A stretch of 37,529 nt of DNA, from the NCBI GenBank assembly GCA_012842725.1, contig DUSG01000056.1:1-37529 (forward strand), in the 5' to 3' direction. The stretch's first letter is position 1. The number at the start of each line of letters is the position of its first letter. The notes beneath the pieces are model-generated. The model saw only the letters and a program-made list of their open reading frames with translations. It did not search any database and was not told where the DNA came from. Positions 1-7,170 of the stretch are shown here, one piece after another. A program made the position numbers and the translations under genes. Source of the stretch: Clostridiales bacterium (GTDB lineage: Bacteria; Bacillota; Clostridia; Lutisporales; Lutisporaceae).

Positions 1-45
1 CTCCAAAACCGTTGGTTGTGGGTTCAAGTCCTACTGCCCCTGCCA
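1..45 (+). tRNA. tRNA-Trp (anticodon CCA), 3' part only
   Basis: The 3' portion of a tRNA cut by the window edge. The first seven bases CTCCAAA form an anticodon loop with anticodon CCA at 3-5, which reads UGG (Trp). A T-arm follows: stem GTGGG, loop TTCAAGT, stem CCTAC. The acceptor 3' strand is TGCCCCT, with discriminator G at 42 and an encoded CCA at 43-45. The acceptor and T-arm resemble Firmicutes tRNA-Trp. The D-arm and 5' acceptor strand lie outside. It is the only plus-strand gene seen, and it is followed by a hairpin terminator at 81-117. Confidence 0.93.
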
Positions 46-80
46 TTTTTTTATTAAAAAAGTTTGTTATATATATTAAT

Positions 81-117
81 ATAAAAACAATTTTGATTTA
101 ATCAAAATTGTTTTTAT
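81..117 (+). terminator. Rho-independent terminator after tRNA-Trp
   Basis: A perfect inverted repeat: 83-97 pairs with 101-115 around loop TTA, extendable by two A-T pairs to 81 and 117. The plus-strand 3' arm ends in a T-run (111-115), as expected for a terminator of the tRNA unit. The A-run at 83-87 would give the opposite strand a T-run too, so it may work in both directions. It has few G-C pairs for a terminator, but the stem is long. Confidence 0.8.
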
Positions 118-270
118 TATTTTGTAAACTTTTTTCATGAACCTTTTTATAAATATTTGAAAATAGAATTATATTTAAAAATAGAATTCATATTCAAAAT
201 AATAAACTTCTAAAATCACATTTTAATTAAATTTTAATTTAAAGAGGTATCACAATATCACCTTTAAAAT

Positions 271-300
271 AAAAAGGCCTTAAAAATGATTTTAAGGCTT
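271..300 (-). terminator. Terminator after the aminotransferase gene
   Basis: Stem 275-285 pairs with 290-300 (one G-U pair) around loop ATGA. Read on the minus strand it is followed by TTTT-A-TTTT (266-274). It lies about 70 bases past the aminotransferase stop and closes the long minus-strand gene series. Confidence 0.8.
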
Positions 301-369
301 CATATTTTGCTTTAATATCGTTTTAATATCAAAAAATTATAGATTTGTTCGAAAGTAAATATATCTTAT

Positions 370-1572
370 CTATCTTAAATTTACATTCAAGTAATCTTCT
401 AATATATCTAAACCTTCTTTTATAGTATCCATTGAAGTAGCAAATGATAATCTAATATAATTATCATCACCAAATGCAGCGCCAGGAATTACAGCTACTT
501 TTGCTTTTTCAAGCAACAAAAGAGCAAAATCTATTGAATTATTGATAATTTTTCCATCTATTTCTTTATGAAGTATTTTAGATATATCTACATACATATA
601 AAAAGCGCCTTGTGGTTTGCGACAGCTCATATATTTTATGCTGTTTATTTTTTCATACATATAATTTCTTCTTTTTTCATATTCGGCAACCATATATTTT
701 ACATCATCCTGAGGTCCATTTAATGCAACTGTTGAAGCGTATTGAGTTATTGAGCTTGGATGAGATACAGCATGACTTTGGATTTTTGTCATGGATTTAA
801 TTATTTCTTCATTTGATGCAGCATAACCTAATCTCCATCCAGTCATAGCGTAAGTTTTAGACATACCATTGATCAAAATAGTGATATTCTTTATACTTTC
901 TGATAAAGAAGCAATACTTACATGTTTTTTTCCATCATATGTTATTCTTTCATAGATTTCATCTGAAATAATATATACACCATGTGTTAATGCCCATTCT
1001 GCTAGCTTTTCAAGTTCTTCTTTTTCATATACCATACCTGTAGGATTATTTGGTGTATTTAATAATATTGCTTTAGTCTTATTGGTAAAAACAGATTCTA
1101 AATCTTCTACAGTTACTTTGAAATTATTTTTACTTTTTGTTTTAATAAATATAGGTATTCCTCCGTTAAGTTTAATAATCTCAGAATAGCTGACCCAATA
1201 TGGTATAGGCAGGATTACTTCATCACCAGGATTCAATATGGCTGCAAATGCATTGGAAAGCGAATGTTTTGCTCCGCTTGAAACTATTATTTCATTTGGG
1301 TTATATACTACATCATTTTCTCTTTTTAATTTATCGCATATTGCTTTCCTAAGTTCAAGAGTACCTTGTGCTGGGGTATATCTTGTAAATCCATTTTTTA
1401 TAGCTTCTATTGCAGCATTGCTAATATATTCAGGTGTATTAAAATCCGGTTCTCCAGCTCCAAAACCATATACTTTAATACCTTGAGATATCATATGTTT
1501 AAGTTTTGCGTCAATTGCAAGAGTTAACGCTGGATTAATATTCGTAGCTCTATTAGACATTTTATAACTCAT
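370..1572 (-). CDS. Class I pyridoxal-phosphate aminotransferase (aspartate aminotransferase-like)
   Basis: A cytosolic PLP-dependent transaminase of fold type I, 400 residues, the normal length. Visible motifs are NNPTG at 175-179, SDEIY at 203-207 (Asp204 contacts the PLP ring nitrogen), the Schiff-base lysine Lys239 in SKTYAMTGWRLGY, and the substrate-carboxylate arginine Arg374 in YIRLSF. The pattern is that of the Bacillus AspB type (aspartate/2-oxoglutarate), but substrate cannot be fixed from sequence and other amino or aromatic acids are possible. A GGAGGT site lies 12 bases before the chosen ATG; a second in-frame ATG is four codons in. It follows the PHP gene by 37 bases, so the two are probably co-transcribed, and a hairpin lies just downstream. 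Confidence 0.92.
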   Translation of the reverse strand: MSYKMSNRATNINPALTLAIDAKLKHMISQGIKVYGFGAGEPDFNTPEYISNAAIEAIKNGFTRYTPAQGTLELRKAICDKLKRENDVVYNPNEIIVSSGAKHSLSNAFAAILNPGDEVILPIPYWVSYSEIIKLNGGIPIFIKTKSKNNFKVTVEDLESVFTNKTKAILLNTPNNPTGMVYEKEELEKLAEWALTHGVYIISDEIYERITYDGKKHVSIASLSESIKNITILINGMSKTYAMTGWRLGYAASNEEIIKSMTKIQSHAVSHPSSITQYASTVALNGPQDDVKYMVAEYEKRRNYMYEKINSIKYMSCRKPQGAFYMYVDISKILHKEIDGKIINNSIDFALLLLEKAKVAVIPGAAFGDDNYIRLSFATSMDTIKEGLDILEDYLNVNLR

Positions 1573-1609
1573 ATCAATAGCTGACCTCCATTTTTCTTCT
1601 ATATTACAA

Positions 1610-2440
1610 TTATTGAGTTAAGCCTAAAAATTTCTTTAATTCTAGTACCTTGTTATAATCTATAGATACATTACCCATAATCGGCTGCCCATTTTGCATA
1701 TATCCATGACAATCTGTACCACCCGTTATAAAAAGACCTCTTTTTTTTGATAATGAAAAAAGATAATTTATCATATCCGAATCATGTTTAGGGTGGAAAA
1801 CTTCTATACCCATTATATCTAAATCCAGTATATAGTTTATTATATTTTTATCTGTTATAAGGCCTGGATGAGCTAAAACTGGTATTCCTTTAATTTTATT
1901 AATTACTTCAATTGCTTCTCTAGTAGTTAATTTATATCTTTCTACGTAAGCCGGGCAACCTTCTCCTATATATTTATCAAATGCATCAGGTATGTCACTA
2001 ACATATCCACTTTCAACCATTGCGCGAGCTATATGAGGACGACCAATGCTGTTTCCTTTCGAAATTTCTTCGACTCTTTCAAAACTAATCTTTATTCCTA
2101 GATGTTGTAGCTTTTCTACCATTTTTTTTGCCCTATGGTATCTTGAGTTTTGTATTTTATCAAGAATATCCAAAAACCATGAGTTCTTATAATCTATAAA
2201 GTAACCGAGAATATGAACTTCTTTTCCATCAAACTCTGTATTAAGTTCAACTCCCGGAATGATTTCTAATTTATCAGGTCTGTCATTACTATTGATTGCT
2301 GGTTCAATACCTGTTATTGTATCGTGATCTGTAATTGCTATTGCTCTTAATTTTTTAATTATTGCCCATTTTACTACTTCCTCTGGACTCAACAAACCAT
2401 CTGATGCATTGGTGTGTATGTGTAAATCTGCATATTCCAT
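1610..2440 (-). CDS. PHP-domain phosphoesterase (TrpH/RNase AM-like)
   Basis: A single-domain PHP metallo-phosphoesterase of about 276 residues. Metal-binding motifs appear in the usual order: HIHTNASDG near the N-terminus, DHDT about 35 residues later, PGVEL with its Glu, GRPHIA, LAHPG, and GGTDCHG near the C-terminus. Members of this family (E. coli YciV/TrpH) are 5'-3' exoribonucleases and 3',5'-nucleotide phosphatases; that activity is inferred here, not proven. The frame could open at a GTG at 2449, but that codon is part of the ribosome site AAGAGGTG (2447-2454). The ATG at 2440 lies six bases past the site and is taken as the start. Its neighbour downstream is the aminotransferase gene. 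Confidence 0.9.
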   Translation of the reverse strand: MEYADLHIHTNASDGLLSPEEVVKWAIIKKLRAIAITDHDTITGIEPAINSNDRPDKLEIIPGVELNTEFDGKEVHILGYFIDYKNSWFLDILDKIQNSRYHRAKKMVEKLQHLGIKISFERVEEISKGNSIGRPHIARAMVESGYVSDIPDAFDKYIGEGCPAYVERYKLTTREAIEVINKIKGIPVLAHPGLITDKNIINYILDLDIMGIEVFHPKHDSDMINYLFSLSKKRGLFITGGTDCHGYMQNGQPIMGNVSIDYNKVLELKKFLGLTQ

Positions 2441-2579
2441 AAAAATCACCTCTTAAAATAGAATTATACCTTATTTCAAATACCATTAAAATAAAAATAT
2501 ATATTAATAGATTTTACATTTTAAAACTATTAAAATAATTTAATAAATATTTTTGTATTTTAATTTATTTTACTAACAA

Positions 2580-2617
2580 GCAAAAAAGCAAAAGCATTTT
2601 TGCTTTTGCTTTTTTGC
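2580..2617 (-). terminator. Terminator after spoVS
   Basis: A perfect 17-bp stem (2580-2596 with 2601-2617) around a TTTT loop, just past the spoVS stop. Each arm is itself an internal repeat of GC plus A/T runs, so the hairpin could slip into several registers. The A-run 2582-2587 gives U-rich RNA on the minus strand. It separates spoVS from the PHP gene. Confidence 0.85.
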
Positions 2618-2629
2618 ACACATTTTTTT

Positions 2630-2890
2630 CTATCTAGAACTTACAATTAATTTTATAGCTGTTCTTTCCTCACCATCAATATCTATGTCAGTAAATGCAG
2701 GTACACATACTAAATCCATACCGCTTGGAGCAACAAAACCTCTTGCAATAGCTATTGCTTTTATAGCTTGATTTACAGCACCTGCTCCTATGGCTTGTAT
2801 TTCTGCTCCTCCATTCTCTCTTAATACTCCTGCAAGCGCTCCTGCAACTGAATTAGGATTAGATTTTGATGATACTTTTAATACTTCCAT
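2630..2890 (-). CDS. spoVS: Stage V sporulation protein S
   Basis: Small (86 residues), highly conserved Alba-like nucleic-acid-binding protein. The N-terminus MEVLKVSSKSNPNSVAGALA and the glycine/alanine-rich centre (IQAIGAGAVNQAIKAIAIAR) are diagnostic. In Bacillus subtilis it promotes progress through later sporulation stages and affects septation. The start ATG is eight bases behind a consensus AAGGAGG (2899-2905). The gene has its own sigma-H-type promoter at 2939-2965 and a terminator at 2580-2617, so it can be expressed alone as well as by read-through from ymdB. The order rny-ymdB-spoVS is the Bacillus order. Confidence 0.97.
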   Translation of the reverse strand: MEVLKVSSKSNPNSVAGALAGVLRENGGAEIQAIGAGAVNQAIKAIAIARGFVAPSGMDLVCVPAFTDIDIDGEERTAIKLIVSSR

Positions 2891-2938
2891 TTATAATGCC
2901 TCCTTAATACCACATAAATTTAGTAATATAACCAAATT

Positions 2939-2965
2939 ATTCTACACTAAATGCAAAAATCCTTT
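2939..2965 (-). promoter_or_regulatory. Sigma-H-type promoter for spoVS
   Basis: On the minus strand the sequence reads AAAGGATTT (2965-2957), 11 bases, then GTAGAAT (2945-2939). This matches the B. subtilis sigma-H consensus RNAGGAWWW-N11-12-RNNGAAT at every defined position. The predicted start is near 2932, about 40 bases before the ATG. spoVS is sigma-H controlled in B. subtilis, which supports the call. The promoter sits just before the ymdB stop codon, in the gap. Confidence 0.8.
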
Positions 2966-2978
2966 TTATAATTTAAAT

Positions 2979-3749
2979 TTATAAAATATTTAGTCTATTA
3001 ATATAGCTGACTAAATTATCATCATTTATATCCAATATGACACCGTTAATTTGTCCGGAATCTTCTGCAGCTTCAAATTTGCCGGGTAAATTGGTTAAAA
3101 ATTTTTTTATTATTATATCTTTTTTTACTCCAAGAACCGAGTTAATTGGGCCAGTCATACCTACATCTGTTATGTACCCCGTTCCTTTTGGGAGAATTCT
3201 TTCATCTGCTGTTTGAACATGAGTATGTGTACCTAAAACTGCTGAAACTCTTCCATCTAAATACCAACCCAAAGCCATTTTTTCAGAAGTTGCTTCTGCG
3301 TGAAAATCTATGATTTTTATATCTGCTTTTTTTTCAATTTCATTTAAGATATTATCAACTGTTCTAAACGGACACTCCAGACACTCCATAAATACCCTTC
3401 CGCATAAATTAATAACTGCTATTTTTTTTTCTTTATGTTCTATTATTACATATGGTTTTCCCGGGGTTCCATTTGGATAGTTTGCTGGTCTTATTAATCT
3501 ATCAGCTTCATCGATAAAATCAAATATACTCTTTTGCGCCCATGCATGATTACCTAATGTTATAACATCAATTCCATAGCTTATAAGTTCAAAATATATA
3601 TCTTTTGTTATCCCAACACCACCAGCACTATTTTCTCCGTTTGCTATTGTAAAGTCAATATCATATCTTTCTATTATTGATCTTAAATTTTCCTTTAGTA
3701 ATCTTCTCCCTGTTTTTCCGAATACATCACCAATGAATAAAATTTTCAC
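2979..3749 (-). CDS. ymdB: YmdB-family metallophosphoesterase (TIGR00282)
   Basis: A 256-residue calcineurin-like phosphodiesterase of the YmdB family. Di-metal ligands are visible: GDVFGKTGR (Asp8), NGEN (Glu39, Asn40), GNHAW (Asn67, His68), DFHAEATSEK (His150) and GTHTHVQT (His175, His177). YmdB of B. subtilis hydrolyses 2',3'-cyclic nucleotides and affects biofilm and motility decisions; it lies next to rny there too, so a link to RNA turnover is plausible. The start is a GTG placed seven bases after AAGGAGGA (3757-3764). A terminator-like hairpin separates it from rny, so it may have its own promoter, but I see no convincing one. Confidence 0.95.
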   Translation of the reverse strand: MKILFIGDVFGKTGRRLLKENLRSIIERYDIDFTIANGENSAGGVGITKDIYFELISYGIDVITLGNHAWAQKSIFDFIDEADRLIRPANYPNGTPGKPYVIIEHKEKKIAVINLCGRVFMECLECPFRTVDNILNEIEKKADIKIIDFHAEATSEKMALGWYLDGRVSAVLGTHTHVQTADERILPKGTGYITDVGMTGPINSVLGVKKDIIIKKFLTNLPGKFEAAEDSGQINGVILDINDDNLVSYINRLNIL

Positions 3750-3865
3750 TATTTTATCCTCCTTATGATATAGCTGATAAATGTCAAATATATTATTTGT
3801 GAGATGATGTCTATTTATTGTAAAATTGTAACATTATATAGATTTATTAGCAATGATTGCATTTA

Positions 3866-3890
3866 AAAAGAACGGTATAACCGTTCTTTT
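3866..3890 (-). terminator. Terminator after rny
   Basis: Ten-base-pair stem AAAAGAACGG/CCGTTCTTTT (3866-3875 with 3881-3890), loop TATAA, immediately after the rny stop codon. On the minus strand the last arm ends in TTTT. It lies between rny and ymdB and would reduce read-through. Confidence 0.8.
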
Positions 3891-3891
3891 C

Positions 3892-5424
3892 TTATTTTGC
3901 ATATTCAATTGCCCTAGTTTCTCTAATTACATTTATTTTTATTTGACCTGGATACTCTAGTTCATTTTCAATTCTTTTCACTATGTCTCTTGCTATAAAC
4001 ACTATATCTTCGTCACTAACATCTTCAGGTTTAACCATAATCCTAATTTCTCTACCGGCTTGAATAGCAAAAGATTTTTCTACTCCATCAAAGGAATTGG
4101 CTATTTCCTCAAGTTTTTCTAATCTCTTAATATAGGATTCTAATGTTTCTCTTCTAGCACCCGGGCGAGCTGCAGATATTGCATCTGCTGCCTGTACCAG
4201 AACTGCTTCTATAGTATTTGCTTCCACATCACCATGATGGGCTAATATAGCATGTATCACTTCTGGTGATTCTTTATATTTTTTTGCTAAATCAGCTCCA
4301 ATTTGTACATGCGGACCTTCTACTTCATGATCTAATGCTTTTCCAATATCATGTAACAAACCTGCTCTTTTAGCTACGTTTACATCAGCACCCAATTCAG
4401 CAGCCATTGCTGCTGATAAATGTGACACTTCTATTGAATGATGCAATACATTTTGACCATAGCTTGTTCTAAATTTTAATCTTCCTAGTAATCTTACAAG
4501 TTCAGGATGTATACCATGAATTCCTGTTTCAAATATTGCCTGTTCCCCTTGTTCTCTTATATAGTTTTCTACTTCTTTTCTTGATTTTTCAACCATTTCT
4601 TCTATTCTGGCTGGATGTATTCTGCCATCAATTATCAGTTTCTCTAATGCTACTCTAGCAATTTCCCTTCTTATAGGATCAAAACCTGATAATATAACAG
4701 CTTCCGGTGTATCATCGATTATTAAGTCAACTCCTGTAAGAGTTTCTAAAGTTCTAATATTTCTTCCTTCTCTTCCTATTATTCTACCTTTCATTTCATC
4801 ATTTGGTAATGAAACAACAGATACAGTGGTTTCTGCAACATGATCGGCTGCATTTTTTTGAATAGCATATGCTATTATTTCCTTAGCTTTTCTATCAGCC
4901 TCTTCTTTTGCTTTTGATTCAATATCTTTTATCATAATAGCAGCTTCATGCCTTATTTGTTTTTCAATATCATTTAAAAGCAGTTGTCTAGCTTCTTCGG
5001 AAGACAAGTTTGATATACGTTCTAATTCTTCTAGCTGTTTATCATAAAGCTCTTTTACTTCATCATGAAGCTTTTGAATTTCTTTTTGTTTCTTATTTAG
5101 CATTTCTTCTCTTTGTTCAACAGCTTCAATTTTTTTATCGAAGAGCTCTTCTCTTTGCATTAATCTTCTTTCAATTCTCTGAATCTCATTTCTTCTATCT
5201 TTAATCTCTTTATCTAATTCAGCTCTTAATCTATGAATTTCTTCTTTTGCTTCCAGTAATATCTCTTTTTTTCTTGTCTCCGCATCTTTATGGGCTTCTT
5301 CAATTATCCTTTTTGCTTCTTCTTCTGCGTTTTTTATTTTAGATTCAGCAATATATCTTCTAATAAAATACCCAGCTACAAAGCTACCAAATCCAACTGC
5401 TACATATATTACCGTAGTGCTTAT
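3892..5424 (-). CDS. rny: Ribonuclease Y, apparently starting at AUA
   Basis: Membrane-anchored endoribonuclease that initiates mRNA decay. The frame holds a TM segment (VIYVAVGFGSFVAGYFI), a long charged coiled coil, a KH domain with GRIIGREGRN (about 213-222) and an HD domain with LLHDIGKALDHE (His358-Asp359). The C-terminus VIRETRAIEYAK is typical. The first in-frame ATG (5160) would delete the membrane anchor and 88 residues of obvious RNase Y sequence. The open frame continues to a TAA at 5440-5442 with no ATG, GTG or TTG. A perfect AAGGAGGTGA lies at 5432-5441 and the codon correctly spaced from it is ATA (5424). That start gives 510 residues, the family length. An error or mutation of ATG to ATA is the alternative. 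A sigma-A promoter lies at 5515-5543. Confidence 0.9.
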   Translation of the reverse strand: MSTTVIYVAVGFGSFVAGYFIRRYIAESKIKNAEEEAKRIIEEAHKDAETRKKEILLEAKEEIHRLRAELDKEIKDRRNEIQRIERRLMQREELFDKKIEAVEQREEMLNKKQKEIQKLHDEVKELYDKQLEELERISNLSSEEARQLLLNDIEKQIRHEAAIMIKDIESKAKEEADRKAKEIIAYAIQKNAADHVAETTVSVVSLPNDEMKGRIIGREGRNIRTLETLTGVDLIIDDTPEAVILSGFDPIRREIARVALEKLIIDGRIHPARIEEMVEKSRKEVENYIREQGEQAIFETGIHGIHPELVRLLGRLKFRTSYGQNVLHHSIEVSHLSAAMAAELGADVNVAKRAGLLHDIGKALDHEVEGPHVQIGADLAKKYKESPEVIHAILAHHGDVEANTIEAVLVQAADAISAARPGARRETLESYIKRLEKLEEIANSFDGVEKSFAIQAGREIRIMVKPEDVSDEDIVFIARDIVKRIENELEYPGQIKINVIRETRAIEYAK

Positions 5425-5431
5425 AGTTTTT

Positions 5432-5441
5432 TCACCTCCTT
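5432..5441 (-). promoter_or_regulatory. Consensus ribosome binding site of rny
   Basis: AAGGAGGTGA is a ten-base match to the 16S anti-Shine-Dalgarno end. Seven bases later is ATA (5424-5422), with no standard start codon in frame. The embedded GTG (5435-5433) is out of frame with RNase Y: it runs GTG-AAA-AAA-CTA-TAA and stops after four codons. Confidence 0.85.
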
Positions 5442-5514
5442 AGTCTATCAATATTTTGTTATCTTAAGATTATACATATTTTCAATAATTTCATTGATAC
5501 ACCACATCAAAATA

Positions 5515-5543
5515 ATTCTATATCTTTTAGTTTTTTTTGTCAA
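5515..5543 (-). promoter_or_regulatory. Sigma-A promoter for rny
   Basis: TTGACA (5543-5538), a 17-base spacer containing an A-tract, then TAGAAT (5520-5515). The -35 is perfect and the -10 matches five of six. It begins two bases after the recX stop codon, and its predicted start near 5508 leaves a leader of about 65 bases before the rny ribosome site. Confidence 0.8.
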
Positions 5544-5544
5544 G

Positions 5545-6012
5545 TTATTGGTAACTATCATCACTTTCAAATATGTCTTTAATTACTTTTTTGCATAACT
5601 CAATATTATATCCTTTTCTTGCGAGAATTGTAAAAAGTTTATTTTTTTTAGTTTTATCATCATCGTTTAAGAGCTTAATTTTTTTTTGTGCAAAAATGAA
5701 AGCAGATACATAATCATCAATATTGATTTTTTTAAAAACATTGTCTATTAATTCTTTTTCAATACCTTTCTGTAACAGTTTGTTATACATGTATTTTTTA
5801 CTTATTCCTGATTGATTGGCTTTACTTTTTATCCAATTTTCAGTAAATCTTTCATCATTAATATAACCATAATCTGTTAATTTATTTAAGGTTTCGCCTA
5901 TAATATCATCTGGAAACATTTTTTCTTTTAACTTTTTTCGTAACTCAGCTGTAGTTCTATCCTTAATTGATAACAGCTTTATGCAATAATTATATGCATG
6001 GTTTATATCCAT
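5545..6012 (-). CDS. recX: RecX, regulator of RecA
   Basis: A 155-residue RecX-family protein that binds RecA filaments and modulates recombinase activity. The family pattern is visible as helical triplets: a YCIKLLSIKDRTTAELRKKL segment, then LTDYGYINDERFTENWI, then KYMYNKLLQKGIEKELI, and KLFTILARKGYN near the end. It lies directly downstream of recA, the usual place. The frame opens at a TTG at 6030, but the ribosome site GGAGGG (6018-6023) favours the ATG at 6012 (spacing five); the ATG at 6015 is too close. A hairpin between recA and recX may attenuate its transcription. Confidence 0.92.
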   Translation of the reverse strand: MDINHAYNYCIKLLSIKDRTTAELRKKLKEKMFPDDIIGETLNKLTDYGYINDERFTENWIKSKANQSGISKKYMYNKLLQKGIEKELIDNVFKKINIDDYVSAFIFAQKKIKLLNDDDKTKKNKLFTILARKGYNIELCKKVIKDIFESDDSYQ

Positions 6013-6030
6013 CATATCCCTCCATAACAA

Positions 6031-6065
6031 AACAACAGCGCATATGGGTGATATCCTTATGCGCT
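6031..6065 (-). terminator. Hairpin/attenuator between recA and recX
   Basis: AGCGCATA (6037-6044) pairs perfectly with TATGCGCT (6058-6065), and GG/CC pairs continue inside after one mismatch. On the minus strand it is followed by GTTGTTTTGTTA, a broken T-run, so termination is probably partial. This fits high recA and low recX expression from one promoter. It starts 14 bases after the recA stop. Confidence 0.65.
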
Positions 6066-6078
6066 AAATACTTTATAT

Positions 6079-7113
6079 TTAATCTTCTATATAAGGTTCA
6101 TCATCTACAGAAACTTTGACTTTAGATAATCCCAAATCATATATCTCTCTTACCTTTTTTTCAATCTCTTTTGTAATTTCAGGGTTATCAATTAAATATT
6201 GTCTAGCATTCTCTCTTCCCTGACCAAGTCTTATATCACCATATGAATACCATGCTCCGCTCTTCTGGATAACATCATTTGCAACAGCGGCGTCTAAAAT
6301 ACTTCCTTCTTTTGATATGCCTTTTCCATAGATAATATCAAATTCTGCTTGTCTAAATGGTGGTGCTACCTTATTCTTAACTACTTTTACTCGTGTTCTG
6401 CTTCCAACCATGTCATTTCCTTGCTTAATGGTTTCTACTTTCCGTACATCCAATCTAACTGATGCATAAAATTTTAGTGCTTTACCTCCCGGTGTTGTTT
6501 CAGGATTTCCAAACATAACCCCAACTTTTTCTCTCAATTGATTTATAAATATGGCTGTAGTCTTAGATTTATTAATAGCACCTGCAAGTTTTCTTAACGC
6601 TTGTGACATCAATCTTGCTTGTAATCCGACATGTGCATCGCCCATTTCACCATCTATTTCAGCTTTTGGAACCAAGGCAGCAACTGAATCTATTACTATA
6701 ACATCTATAGCACCACTTCTTACTAATGTTTCACAAATTTCTAAAGCTTGTTCTCCTGTATCAGGTTGAGAAACTATAAGATTATCTATATCTACACCGA
6801 GATTCTTAGCATATATAGGATCTAAAGCATGTTCTGCATCTATAAAAGCTGCATTTCCTCCGTTTTTTTGAGCTTCAGCTATAATATGCAGAGCAACAGT
6901 TGTTTTACCAGATGATTCCGGTCCAAAGATTTCAACAATTCTTCCCCTAGGAACGCCACCAATTCCTAGAGCAATATCTAAATCGAGGGATCCGGTCGAA
7001 ATAGCTTCTATATTTAATTTGCTATTTTCCCCCAATCTCATTATTGAGCCTTTTCCAAACTGTTTTTCAACTTGACTAATAGCAGCTTCTAATGCTTTTT
7101 TCTTATCATCCAT
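6079..7113 (-). CDS. recA: Recombinase RecA
   Basis: DNA strand-exchange ATPase and SOS coprotease, cytosolic. Residues 64-71 form the Walker A GPESSGKT. Further on are VIVIDSVAALVPKAE (Walker B), the L1 loop region MGDAHVGLQARLMSQALRKL and the L2 region INQLREKVGVMFGNPETTPGG, all intact; the acidic C-terminus SVDDEPYIED is typical. The chosen ATG gives MDDKKKALEAAISQVEKQFG, the usual RecA N-terminus (344 residues). An outer GTG at 7140 overlaps the ribosome site AAGGAGGTG and would add nine atypical residues. The ribosome site is therefore 26 bases from the ATG, but a perfect hairpin (7121-7136) fills the gap. A LexA box and sigma-A promoter precede it. Confidence 0.97.
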   Translation of the reverse strand: MDDKKKALEAAISQVEKQFGKGSIMRLGENSKLNIEAISTGSLDLDIALGIGGVPRGRIVEIFGPESSGKTTVALHIIAEAQKNGGNAAFIDAEHALDPIYAKNLGVDIDNLIVSQPDTGEQALEICETLVRSGAIDVIVIDSVAALVPKAEIDGEMGDAHVGLQARLMSQALRKLAGAINKSKTTAIFINQLREKVGVMFGNPETTPGGKALKFYASVRLDVRKVETIKQGNDMVGSRTRVKVVKNKVAPPFRQAEFDIIYGKGISKEGSILDAAVANDVIQKSGAWYSYGDIRLGQGRENARQYLIDNPEITKEIEKKVREIYDLGLSKVKVSVDDEPYIED

Positions 7114-7120
7114 AAACAAT

Positions 7121-7136
7121 AGCAGGTTATCCTGCT
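7121..7136 (-). promoter_or_regulatory. Hairpin spacer between recA ribosome site and ATG
   Basis: AGCAGG (7121-7126) pairs with CCTGCT (7131-7136) around a four-base loop. It lies exactly between the ribosome site AAGGAGG (7140-7146) and the ATG (7113). Folding it would shorten the effective distance from 26 to about 10 bases. Confidence 0.6.
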
Positions 7137-7150
7137 GCACCTCCTTTAAG

Positions 7151-7164
7151 CGAACATTTGTTCT
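7151..7164 (-). promoter_or_regulatory. LexA (SOS) box of recA
   Basis: On the minus strand AGAACAAATGTTCG differs at one position from the Gram-positive LexA/DinR consensus CGAACRNRYGTTYG. It covers about +1 to +14 of the predicted recA transcript, so LexA would block initiation or promoter clearance. Confidence 0.9.
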
Positions 7165-7170
7165 TATTTA

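Larger units (their letters stand above)
46..369. other. Intergenic region between tRNA-Trp and the aminotransferase gene
   Basis: This AT-rich stretch of 324 bases separates a plus-strand tRNA from the 3' end of a minus-strand operon. It holds two hairpins that read as terminators, one for each converging unit (81-117 and 271-300). Between them I see no convincing coding frame, only an 11-base direct repeat AAAATAGAATT at 160-170 and 178-188. In sequence this AT-rich the repeat need not mean anything. Confidence 0.8.

Noticed and set aside
2450..2475. A TATAAT at 2463-2468 as promoter of the PHP gene
   Set aside because: There is no acceptable -35, and the predicted start would fall inside the ribosome site. 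Read-through or an unseen promoter is as likely.
5161..5424. A frameshift or truncation making rny a pseudogene
   Set aside because: The upstream 264 bases translate in the same frame into a complete RNase Y N-terminus with no stop, so only the start codon is unusual.
5290..5598. Plus-strand 102-codon frame across the rny start region
   Set aside because: It is the antisense shadow of the RNase Y N-terminus, and the translation is Phe/Tyr/Ile-rich without domain features.
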